Positions 51,551 to 59,226 of a DNA stretch of 64,000 nucleotides are shown here, in pieces (the stretch's first letter is position 1; each line of letters starts with the position of its first letter). The notes beneath the pieces are model-generated. The model worked only from the letters and a program-made list of their open reading frames with translations, did not search any database and was not told the DNA's origin. The position numbers and the translations under genes were made by a program. Location of the stretch: positions 62,001 to 126,000 of the forward strand of contig NZ_BDDS01000005.1 of NCBI RefSeq assembly GCF_001653135.1. The letters run 5' to 3'. Origin of the DNA: Pseudoalteromonas neustonica (GTDB lineage: Bacteria; Pseudomonadota; Gammaproteobacteria; Enterobacterales; Alteromonadaceae).

Positions 51551-52495
51551 ATGGCTATCCAGTGGTTCCCTGGGCATATGAATAAAGCCCGTAATGAAAT
51601 TAAAGAAATAATGCCACAAATGGATGTGATCATTGAAGTGCTTGATGCGCGCATTCCTTACAGCAGTGAAAACCCGATGGTGGCGACGTTGCGTGAAGGC
51701 AAGCCGGTTATCAAAATATTGAACAAAGCCGATTTAGCAGATCCTAAAATGACGCAAATTTGGAAGGATTATTTTGAGCAGGAAAATGGCGTAAAGGCTA
51801 TTGCGTTTGGTAACGATAAAGCGGCTGAGGTTCATCGTATTAACGAGCTGTGTAAAAAGTTAGTACCGCATAAAGTGGGTGCTGATAAGCAAATTAAAGC
51901 CATGATTATGGGTATACCTAACGTTGGTAAGTCTACCTTGATCAATGTGTTAGCAGGTCGAATTGTAGCAAAAACAGGTAACGAGCCTGCAGTTACTAAA
52001 GCCCAGCAACGTATTAAGCTTGAAGATGGCATTATGCTTTACGACACGCCAGGCATGTTGTGGCCAAAAGTAGAAAACGAAAACTCGGGCTACCGTTTGG
52101 GCGCAACTGGCGCTATTCGTGATACCGCGATTGAGTATGAAGAAGTGGCAAGTTATACGGCTGAGTACTTGTTACGTGCTTACCCGGCACTTTTAAAAGC
52201 ACGCTATAAAATTGATGAATTACCAGAGAGTGATTGGGAATTTGTTGAAATGGCTGGCAAAAAGCGTGGTTGTATTCGTGGTGGTAATCAAATAGATACT
52301 TATAAGATGTCTGAAATTCTAATTAATGAATTACGTGATGGCATTATTGGTCGTATCACTATGGAAACGCCAGCCATGCGTGAAGAAGAAGAAATAATGG
52401 TTGCAGGCTTGCGTGCAGCAGCTGAAGCTAAAAAAGCGGCTAAAGAAGAAGAGAAAAAACAACGTCGAGCGCGTGCGCGTAAAAATCGCCGTTAA
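51551..52495 (+). CDS. ylqF: Ribosome biogenesis GTPase, YlqF/RbgA type
   Basis: A 314-residue circularly permuted GTPase. The order of motifs is G4 'NKAD' (58-61), G1 'GIPNVGKS' (121-128) and G3 'DTPG' (165-168), diagnostic of the YlqF/YawG family. It starts with 'IQWFPGHMNKARNEI', typical of RbgA, and ends in a very basic tail (KKQRRARARKNRR) that would bind rRNA. RbgA assists in large-subunit assembly. A ribosome site 'TAGGAG' precedes the ATG. The gene converges with a diguanylate cyclase gene with 14 bases between stops. Confidence 0.95.
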   Translation: MAIQWFPGHMNKARNEIKEIMPQMDVIIEVLDARIPYSSENPMVATLREGKPVIKILNKADLADPKMTQIWKDYFEQENGVKAIAFGNDKAAEVHRINELCKKLVPHKVGADKQIKAMIMGIPNVGKSTLINVLAGRIVAKTGNEPAVTKAQQRIKLEDGIMLYDTPGMLWPKVENENSGYRLGATGAIRDTAIEYEEVASYTAEYLLRAYPALLKARYKIDELPESDWEFVEMAGKKRGCIRGGNQIDTYKMSEILINELRDGIIGRITMETPAMREEEEIMVAGLRAAAEAKKAAKEEEKKQRRARARKNRR

Positions 52496-52509
52496 CTAGT
52501 TGTTAAGCG

Positions 52510-53949
52510 TTAGCTTGCTAACGTAATACGGTTTCGCCCTAGTCTTTTAGCTTGGAGTAGGGCGTTATCAGCACGAGAAATAAAAGACTCGTCAGATTCC
52601 TTTATTTGATATTGCGCTACACCAAAGCTGACTGTCACTGCAATTTCTTGTACTTGAACCATGTTTTTTAGCTGGTGTTTTATTTGCTCAGCTGTTTGCT
52701 GTGCTTTAGCGAGATCACTGTGCGGTAGGAGTACAATAAACTCTTCACCACCCCATCGACAAACCACATCATTATCTTGCGCTACTTGTTGACAAGTAAG
52801 GGCAACTTGCTGAATTATTTTATCTCCTGCTAAATGTCCGTAACTATCATTAATATGTTTAAAGTGGTCAATGTCTAGCAGTATTAAACTTAGGCGTTGT
52901 TGTTTTTGTTGGGCTTGTATGACGTGTTGAGTCAATAATGGATCAAAAGCTTGGCGATTTAGTGCGTTAGAAAGCTTGTCAAAGGATGCTATCGCTTCTA
53001 TTTGTCGCTGATACTTATCAAATGTGCGATGGGCGTAACATAGCACGAGTAAAATGAGGGACCCACTTAGTAATAAGCTGGAGAGTATCTCTTGGCTTAC
53101 CAATGACGACGTACCTTTGTTATGGTGCTCTATAATTAAATACCATCCTAATTGCTCCACCCAGCGGCTATGTAAAATGGCTGGCTGTGAATTGTATTCA
53201 AATTCAAATGCAGTTTGTTGCTTTAAAAATATATTATCTAGATAAGGTAATAACTCATCATTTTGATGTATGTTGTTGAGTTTTGTCGGCTCAGAGCTCG
53301 CTTGGAGTGTTATAGAGCCTTGCTCATCAATAAAATAGATTTTACGATGATAGTGACGCTGATACTGGGTAATGATTTTTTTTAGTTTTGAAAGTGTGAT
53401 CCCAACGCCTGCAATACCAATTATATTTTCGTGTGCATCAACCACTTTGTAATTTATAAACAAAGTATATTTTGAGGGCGTTAAATGATGTTGATCAATG
53501 TTAATAACGTAATCATGGGGGGAGTTAATGGCGGCAATAAACCATTGTTGCTGAGTGAAATTTTCAGAGCCACTGATAACACCCTCACCATCATGATAAA
53601 AAACCCCAGATTGGCTTGATGCAAAAAAGCTGATGTCGATATTTATATCTTGTTTTATGTACTTAAGGTATTCAATTAAGAGTTCAGGTTTAGATTCCCC
53701 TTGGACTGCCCAGCGCCTTAAAAAAGTATTGTTAGCCATATTTTTAGCAGCGTAAATGGGCTGCATTAAATCTTCTTGTATTTCAGAGTAGACAGTATCT
53801 TGAGTCAGGGAGAGTGGGTTGACTGTCTCTTTACTAATTGAGTTATGGGCGAGGTTAAAACTTAACCAACTGGTAAGTATAAAGCCGCAAAGTAGGAAGC
53901 CGAGCAAGATGGTATTGTATTTTTTGCGCATCAGTAACATAAAAAGCAT
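52510..53949 (-). CDS. Membrane sensor diguanylate cyclase (GGDEF)
   Basis: About 479 residues. N-terminal membrane helix (about 9-30), a periplasmic Cache-like sensor domain (about 40-265), a second helix (about 270-292), and a GGDEF domain with the catalytic sequence 'CRWGGEEFIVLLP' preceded by 'ILLDIDHFKHINDSYGHLAGD'. GGEEF is a permissible active-site version. The start is given at 53949 behind AAGG; an earlier ATG at 53973 lacks such a site. It would make cyclic-di-GMP in response to an external signal, a nucleotide also sensed by the riboswitch at 41.8 kb in this window. Confidence 0.9.
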   Translation of the reverse strand: MLFMLLMRKKYNTILLGFLLCGFILTSWLSFNLAHNSISKETVNPLSLTQDTVYSEIQEDLMQPIYAAKNMANNTFLRRWAVQGESKPELLIEYLKYIKQDINIDISFFASSQSGVFYHDGEGVISGSENFTQQQWFIAAINSPHDYVINIDQHHLTPSKYTLFINYKVVDAHENIIGIAGVGITLSKLKKIITQYQRHYHRKIYFIDEQGSITLQASSEPTKLNNIHQNDELLPYLDNIFLKQQTAFEFEYNSQPAILHSRWVEQLGWYLIIEHHNKGTSSLVSQEILSSLLLSGSLILLVLCYAHRTFDKYQRQIEAIASFDKLSNALNRQAFDPLLTQHVIQAQQKQQRLSLILLDIDHFKHINDSYGHLAGDKIIQQVALTCQQVAQDNDVVCRWGGEEFIVLLPHSDLAKAQQTAEQIKHQLKNMVQVQEIAVTVSFGVAQYQIKESDESFISRADNALLQAKRLGRNRITLAS

Positions 53950-54189
53950 CCATACCTTAGAGTCGATAATCATACTAATTCTATTTAGAATATGACTATT
54001 TTAGCGAATTAAATAATTCATTTATTCAATGTAATAAGCGCCATGAATAACAATAGCGGCAGAGTTTACTCCATTTTAGTATTGGAGTGAAGAACGAGAA
54101 ATAATTCTGCTTATTTTATTATTCAAAGCTGAATAAGCTATTAGGGCGTGTCGACCTTTTGTGATAATAAGCTATTAATTAACAGGCAT
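53950..54189. other. AT-rich intergenic region upstream of the diguanylate cyclase gene
   Basis: This contains the diguanylate cyclase promoter but no convincing -10/-35. At 54144-54155 the sequence GGGCGTGTCGAC resembles an insertion element end, but no partner was found. Confidence 0.35.
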
Positions 54190-54408
54190 AAAAAAAGCCC
54201 GTTAGGGCTTTTTTAGTATCATATCTACCGTCACCGATATGAGCAATGTAGCAAGTAAAATAGTAGGGCGGTTATCTGTCACCAACATCAAGGGGCGTTG
54301 CGGTTAGTGACAGATAACCTTAGCTGTTTACGTGCGCCACACGTGTTTCAGGGTCGAGAAACAAATCAGTTTATTCTGTACAAGTCGTTGTGCGCTGCCG
54401 CCTTGTTG
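54190..54408 (-). ncRNA. Fur-regulated small RNA, RyhB-like, copy A
   Basis: A transcript of about 219 nt is predicted on the minus strand. Its promoter is TTGACA (54438-54443), 17 bases, GATAAT (54415-54420). It ends in a terminator, AAAAAAGCCC/GGGCTTTTTT with a T7 tail. A 16/19 Fur box lies just upstream, and a 13/14 Fur-like site (TGATAATCAATATCA) covers the -10. Inside, ACATTGCTCATAT (54237-54249) is like the E. coli RyhB core ACATTGCTCACAT at 12 of 13 positions. A perfect 13-bp stem GGTTATCTGTCAC/GTGACAGATAACC is also present. No coding frame of note is found. It would be made under iron limitation and repress iron-using mRNAs; the RyhB homology is inferred. Confidence 0.75.
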
Positions 54409-54421
54409 ATATTGATTATCA
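54407..54421 (-). promoter_or_regulatory. Fur-like site overlapping the -10 of sRNA copy A
   Basis: TGATAATCAATATCA on the minus strand fits the 7-1-7 Fur model at 13 of 14 positions and covers the -10 element. Confidence 0.75.
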
Positions 54422-54443
54422 GTTAGATTTAAATGAGTGTCAA
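54415..54443 (-). promoter_or_regulatory. Promoter of sRNA copy A
   Basis: TTGACA, 17 bases, GATAAT on the minus strand, an almost consensus sigma-70 promoter. Confidence 0.8.
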
Positions 54444-54452
54444 CACCTAATT

Positions 54453-54471
54453 GAAAATTATTCTCATTATC
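54453..54471 (-). promoter_or_regulatory. Fur box upstream of sRNA copy A
   Basis: GATAATGAGAATAATTTTC matches the Fur consensus at 16 of 19 positions, the best Fur box in the window. Confidence 0.75.
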
Positions 54472-54551
54472 ATGTTGGTATTTTAATTAACATTAAAAAA
54501 GAAGGTTTTCGGGGAGTTTATGGTGCTGTGCTGCTGTTGAATTTCAGGCAT

Positions 54552-54769
54552 AAAAAAAGCCCGTAAGGGCTTTTTAGTATCATATCTACCGTCACCGATA
54601 TGAGCAATGTAGCAAGTAAAATAGTAGGGCGGTTATCTGTCGTCAACATCAAGGGGCGTTGCGGTTAGCAACAGGTAACCTTGGCTGTTTACGTGCGCCA
54701 CACGTGTTTCAGGGTCGAGAAACAAATCAGTTTATTCCGTACAAGTCGTAGTACTTTGCCGTCTTGTTG
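54552..54769 (-). ncRNA. Fur-regulated small RNA, RyhB-like, copy B
   Basis: The second, tandem copy is about 361 bp upstream of copy A and of nearly the same length (about 218 nt). It has its own TTGACA (54799-54804), 17 bases, GATAAT (54776-54781), the same Fur-like site over the -10, and its own terminator (AAAAAGCCC/GGGCTTTTT). The core ACATTGCTCATAT (54598-54610) is unchanged. The internal stem differs from copy A, but an A-U pair is replaced by G-C, so the fold is largely kept. The distal Fur box is weaker (about 12 of 19). Tandem Fur-controlled sRNAs resemble PrrF1/PrrF2 of Pseudomonas in arrangement. Confidence 0.75.
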
Positions 54770-54782
54770 ATATTGATTATCA
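54768..54782 (-). promoter_or_regulatory. Fur-like site overlapping the -10 of sRNA copy B
   Basis: The same TGATAATCAATATCA sequence as in copy A, 13 of 14 matches to the 7-1-7 Fur model. Confidence 0.75.
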
Positions 54783-54804
54783 GTTAGATCTATAAATCTG
54801 TCAA
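54776..54804 (-). promoter_or_regulatory. Promoter of sRNA copy B
   Basis: TTGACA, 17 bases, GATAAT on the minus strand, the same as in copy A while the spacer has diverged. Confidence 0.8.
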
Positions 54805-54889
54805 CACCCATTTGCAAATAATTCTCATTTATTTTGTTTTTTGTAAAAAGTACAAATAAAGCAAAGAGTTACTGTTAGCCCTAATGGAG

Positions 54890-57850
54890 CTAAAGTGATT
54901 TGTAATGGTCAAGGCGACGATTTATTTGTTCTGCAAGCTCTTTATCTGTTTGCCCTTCGCTATCGATGATAAGTAAAAAGTATTGTTGCTCAGTATCGAT
55001 AACCTTAATCACGGTGTTATCAAATTTCGTTTTTCCATAGGTTACTTCTATACTCGTAATATCTTTAAAGTGCTTTAATCGTGATTCAAGCTGCCCTTGT
55101 TCATTTTGCCAATAGCTAAATATATAGTTGTCAGTAATGCCATTACCGTCACTACGAAAATCAAAAAAAGCATCACTGTAAAAATATAAAATATCTTCAT
55201 CAATGGGCATTAGTTGTTGGCGTTGTAAAAATTGCACCTGAAATGGCCATAGCTTTTCACCTTTGACAATTGATGCGCCGGGTAATAAATAAGCCTCTTG
55301 CAGCAGCCCTAAAAATAAAATTGGTGCCCAAATTATGCTGATAACGATGTTTCTTATACGCCATTTAGAGTTATATATCAGTGCTTCAGATGATTGATTT
55401 ATATGCTGAATATAGTTCACCAGCGGTAGCCAAATGAGTGGGATAATGCATAATCCAATAGTTGCATAGTCACTAAAACGTGTAGTGGCTGTAATTACTA
55501 TAAGTAGTAACCAGCCAATTAAGGCTAGTGCATTTGGCATGATTTTATTTTTTTTATGGTGCTCTTGGCTGTGTGCAAGTAGCTCTAAAAATAAAGAGTA
55601 GAAGAAAAACAGTGCAAAAATCCCACGAGCAATCGGCATTATATGGCTATCTTGCTGTGCTTTTATCGCCAGCCAGTTACGGTAGCTCCAGTAGTTAATA
55701 AATAGCCCTAAGGTAAATATGCTATAAATAATAAATTTAGCGTTCGATACAGGGTAAAAATGAGTGTTATTGAAGGTTGGGCGTTTTGCTGATTCTATGC
55801 GCCATGCCACTATAAAGAACACCATGCCTATAAGGTACACACATAGCAAAACAATGATCCAACTGTCTTCGAGATCCAACCCGCCAGAATCACTTGTAGT
55901 CGCTTCGCCATCAATATATTTAATAATGCCAAAGTGAGTGTGATCGATCAGTTTTTCTCGTTCATCAAGGTATAGCTTGATTTGATCCGCTGGAATATGG
56001 TCTTGTTTGGCGCTAAATGAAAAATTAAGCGTGAGGGTGTTTTCAGCAAAGTGAATATTCTTTTTAAAGTAAAAGAAAGGGTTATCAACTTCGACTTGTT
56101 CGTTATCAAATTGCCAATTTTGTTCTTCAAATTTAACTTTAATGGTTGTTTCAATGTTATTTGGGTACTGGAAATAGAGCGGAGCGGTACGCGTAATTTG
56201 ATCTGGTTCGTAAACACTGTTTTGAATCTCTGAGGCATAAAAATCAGCTCTTAGATCTGGGTCAGCAGGTTGCCAAAAATCATCAATCAAATAAAACTCA
56301 TTGCTTAAAAGTTCACCATTATTGGCATTTTCAGTCACTGTCATCGGCTGATCAATAGTTAGACCTTTAAAGTAGCCTTGGTAATACTCAAGGTAGTCTT
56401 TGGCTATTTGATCAAGGCCGTTGCGTGCTAGTGAGCTGCGTCTATTTATGGCTTCAAATCCGCTATACAAATAGCTAGTTTGGAAGGTTGCTGGTTGTTC
56501 ACGGTTTTGCGCTATGGTGTAGTTATCAGTGGTTTTAATTCTCAGACCGTCAACAGGTGGCGTCATTTTTGTGAGCTGCTGCTCAAAAGGTTTAATGATT
56601 AATGCATAGCCATAGTTTGGTTGAGCTAGGTGCTCTAAGCTTCCCGTTTGATAGCTTATCGTTGGGTCTAACCAATAACGTTGTCCCGCATATTCAAGTG
56701 TAACAATAACGTGGTCAAACTGGTTCGCAGAAGGGGGAAGCCGATTTAAGCGCTTGCCCTCTTCGGTGTTTACCAGAGCTGGGTAAGCTGGGATCCCCAT
56801 CGCTTTGAGTAATGATATAAGGAGCACTGTTTTGTCTTTGCAGTCGCCATAGCGCAGTTCAAGAGTTTCTGATGCGGGTGTTGGTTGGTGTGAGTTTGTG
56901 CCCATTTCCAAGCCCAAATAACGCACTTCATCTTGGCTAAACTTCAAGGCTGCGGCAATGCGATCAGTGACTTGGAGGTTCTGCATAGTAATATCATCGG
57001 CAACTTGCGCAACGCTAGCAGTGACCTCAATGGCAGATTGATATAAAGGAATAGCCCACTCGGTGACCTCTTGCCATGTGTTTAATTCAGAGAAAAAAAC
57101 CTGTTTATAAGGGCTATACCAACGTGGTGTTTGATTTGAAGATGCAACAGTTGCTTGATTACGTAAGCTGATTTGATAGTCATGCCCAACAGCAAGCGGA
57201 GTGTCTTTTATATCAGTCTCACCATTGACAGTATTAATATAAAGTGGCGTTGATTTTTGCCACAGCACACGCATAAATTGTTGTGCAACGGGCACTGACC
57301 AGTTTAACGTACGAGACACGCTAAAGTGTTGATAAACAGGATTACGCCCTGTAATCGTAAAGCTGTAGTCGAGTTTGTCGTTTACGCGCATGTCATCAAC
57401 AATAATATTTAAAGTAAGGCTGCCGTTGTAGATGCCATTGGCTAATTCAGTTTCTCGTTGTAAAACCTTAAATTGCGCGCTGGTGAGTTTATCTATGTAT
57501 TGGCCATCACGAATAAGGCCCAGCCCATTCAGGGTGAGGGTTTGATAACTGGGATCAAAATCTAAATTTAGTTGGCTGATATAATCAATACCACTTTGAT
57601 TCACGGCCTGCATAACTGTGCGCGTATAGCGTTGCGTGGGTTGCTGCTGTGAAACGTTGATTTGGGTATCGAGGAGTAAATAGTAAGTACCATCGATAAT
57701 TTGGTTAACGGGAATGTCAGTTTCAATGAGGGGGTGTTTTTTTACCCAACTATCGGCAGTTTGTATTTGGTATTCTTGGCTGGTGCTATAAAAACTTATA
57801 ACTAAAAAGCACACGCTAAGAGCGAGGCTGGTTAACTGAGTCCATTTCAT
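54890..57850 (-). CDS. DUF3857/transglutaminase-domain membrane protein
   Basis: A 986-residue protein. Signal peptide or anchor (SLALSVCFLVISFYSTSQ), then DUF3857 (about residues 45-220), then a transglutaminase-like domain with the triad Cys in 'LRYGDCKDKTVLL', His in 'NQFDHVIVTL' and Asp in 'WLDPTISY' (about 335-395). The last 340 residues contain at least five membrane helices (from about 665 on) and a C-terminal cytosolic domain. This is longer than the usual DUF3857 protein, which ends after the transglutaminase or short C-terminal domain. It may link periplasmic peptide or polymer processing to a membrane domain. The function is unknown. Confidence 0.8.
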   Translation of the reverse strand: MKWTQLTSLALSVCFLVISFYSTSQEYQIQTADSWVKKHPLIETDIPVNQIIDGTYYLLLDTQINVSQQQPTQRYTRTVMQAVNQSGIDYISQLNLDFDPSYQTLTLNGLGLIRDGQYIDKLTSAQFKVLQRETELANGIYNGSLTLNIIVDDMRVNDKLDYSFTITGRNPVYQHFSVSRTLNWSVPVAQQFMRVLWQKSTPLYINTVNGETDIKDTPLAVGHDYQISLRNQATVASSNQTPRWYSPYKQVFFSELNTWQEVTEWAIPLYQSAIEVTASVAQVADDITMQNLQVTDRIAAALKFSQDEVRYLGLEMGTNSHQPTPASETLELRYGDCKDKTVLLISLLKAMGIPAYPALVNTEEGKRLNRLPPSANQFDHVIVTLEYAGQRYWLDPTISYQTGSLEHLAQPNYGYALIIKPFEQQLTKMTPPVDGLRIKTTDNYTIAQNREQPATFQTSYLYSGFEAINRRSSLARNGLDQIAKDYLEYYQGYFKGLTIDQPMTVTENANNGELLSNEFYLIDDFWQPADPDLRADFYASEIQNSVYEPDQITRTAPLYFQYPNNIETTIKVKFEEQNWQFDNEQVEVDNPFFYFKKNIHFAENTLTLNFSFSAKQDHIPADQIKLYLDEREKLIDHTHFGIIKYIDGEATTSDSGGLDLEDSWIIVLLCVYLIGMVFFIVAWRIESAKRPTFNNTHFYPVSNAKFIIYSIFTLGLFINYWSYRNWLAIKAQQDSHIMPIARGIFALFFFYSLFLELLAHSQEHHKKNKIMPNALALIGWLLLIVITATTRFSDYATIGLCIIPLIWLPLVNYIQHINQSSEALIYNSKWRIRNIVISIIWAPILFLGLLQEAYLLPGASIVKGEKLWPFQVQFLQRQQLMPIDEDILYFYSDAFFDFRSDGNGITDNYIFSYWQNEQGQLESRLKHFKDITSIEVTYGKTKFDNTVIKVIDTEQQYFLLIIDSEGQTDKELAEQINRRLDHYKSL

Positions 57851-57942
57851 TATTGTTCTTCTTTTGGTTGGTTTTTGGTATTCCCTATAGGCGTTAGATT
57901 ACCAAGCTATTGCTTTTAAGCCAATAAAATGAAGAGGATTCT

Positions 57943-59226
57943 TTATTTCGGTAAGGTAATTAATACACGTGTACCTTGGCAATGAGGATTGGCTAATAAC
58001 TGTAGTTGACCACTTTGGTTACGAATAAGTTCGCGGCTTATAACTAAGCCTATGCCAGCTCCTTGTTCTTTAGTTGAATAAAAGGGCACAAATAGGTTGT
58101 CGGGATTTGTAATACCAGTACCGCTATCGAGCAGCTCAATAATGACCTTATCACTTTGCTGCTGCCAATTAAGTGTTGGTGCGTGTTTGCCTCCTGCTTC
58201 AAAAGCGTTTTTAATTAGGTTTATTAGTGCTTGTTCTAACTGCCCAAGATCAACATTAAAGTGCTGAATCTCAGCGGCTTTAATGACGAGCTGTGGAAAT
58301 AAAGCATGTAATCTAAGGTTAATTGTCTCGTTCGTCACCGCTTGTTTTTTTGCTGCAGGTAACTGCGAAAATGCGCTGTAGCTGGCCACAAAGTCGAGTA
58401 AATGCTGAGCACGTTTTTCAATTACTAGCAGCATGTCGCTGGCTAAGTCAGGCTCTTTATTGATCTGCCCTTGCTGTTTCATCAGTTGCAATGATTGGCT
58501 CATTGAATAAATAGGGGTTAGAGAGTTTCTTACTTCATGATTAAGAACCCTAATTAAGCGTTGCCATACCTGCTTTTCATTGGCACGTAATTGCTGCTCG
58601 ATAGAAAATAAAGTGAGTAGTTCATAGCTTCGCCCGGCGCGCCAAAAAGTTTGTGATGAAATATGAAAACGCTGCTCAAAGCGTGATTCATCGTTTTGTT
58701 GCCAATTGCCTTGGCTGTAAGTGAGGCCGAGATTGTTAGCTGTTAAACCATCAATGGTTGAGTTGGTTAAGCTATTTAAAAATGCTTGATTGGTAAAATA
58801 TATAAGCCCGTGAGGGTCTAAAATAACAATGGGTAAATCAAGCATGCCAACAAACTCAAATACAAACTCTTCGGTTTGCATATAATGGCGTTTATTTTTA
58901 GCAATTTTGTTTCTGAGCTTATTAAAATCAGTTTTTAGACCGCTAATACGCCCGCCTTGATATTGCGCTAAATGCCAGCTGTTACTTTCATCGTTCGCTA
59001 ACGCATCTAATTGCAGGCCAAAGCGATCTATCACATCAGTAATGAGTCGGTAGCATTTAACTAAACCGCCTATCGCAAGCGCTGCTATTGGTAATAAAAT
59101 GCTGGCGCTGGTAAACCAATCAACATCCCATGCAATGGCGAGCAAGCCGCACAGTAAGAGTAAGACTGCGGCAACTAAATAAATATACCGCTTAATACGT
59201 TGTTCAAATGAGAGCACGTTTGGCAT
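57943..59226 (-). CDS. Sensor histidine kinase (system 2)
   Basis: 427 residues, paralogous to the kinase at 24.7 kb. Two N-terminal helices (about 13-54), a PAS-like region ('ILDPHGLIYFTNQAFLNSL', about 135-165) and the kinase core: 'RVLNHEVRNSLTPIYSMSQSL' (H-box), 'LINLIKNAFEAGG' (N-box), 'LLDSGTGITN' and 'GAGIGLVIS' (G-boxes). Its start overlaps the stop of the adjacent regulator by one base (TAATG), so the two are co-translated. The periplasmic part is very short, as in system 1. Confidence 0.85.
   Translation of the reverse strand: MPNVLSFEQRIKRYIYLVAAVLLLLCGLLAIAWDVDWFTSASILLPIAALAIGGLVKCYRLITDVIDRFGLQLDALANDESNSWHLAQYQGGRISGLKTDFNKLRNKIAKNKRHYMQTEEFVFEFVGMLDLPIVILDPHGLIYFTNQAFLNSLTNSTIDGLTANNLGLTYSQGNWQQNDESRFEQRFHISSQTFWRAGRSYELLTLFSIEQQLRANEKQVWQRLIRVLNHEVRNSLTPIYSMSQSLQLMKQQGQINKEPDLASDMLLVIEKRAQHLLDFVASYSAFSQLPAAKKQAVTNETINLRLHALFPQLVIKAAEIQHFNVDLGQLEQALINLIKNAFEAGGKHAPTLNWQQQSDKVIIELLDSGTGITNPDNLFVPFYSTKEQGAGIGLVISRELIRNQSGQLQLLANPHCQGTRVLITLPK

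Larger units (their letters stand above)
54184..54830. repeat. Tandem direct repeat carrying the two sRNA genes
   Basis: Two copies of about 285 bases with a period near 361 bp, starting GGCATAAAAAAAGCCC and ending in the promoter-distal sequence. They differ by scattered substitutions, more in the internal stem and the promoter spacers than in the core, so the duplication is not recent. Confidence 0.9.

Noticed and set aside
54144..54155. GGGCGTGTCGAC as an insertion sequence end
   Set aside because: It resembles ends of some IS elements, but no inverted partner or transposase fragment was found nearby.
54184..54830. The long tandem repeat as a CRISPR array or insertion sequence
   Set aside because: Only two copies with a 361-bp period, no spacers, no transposase and no terminal inverted repeats. 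Each copy has a promoter and a terminator, which fits RNA genes better.
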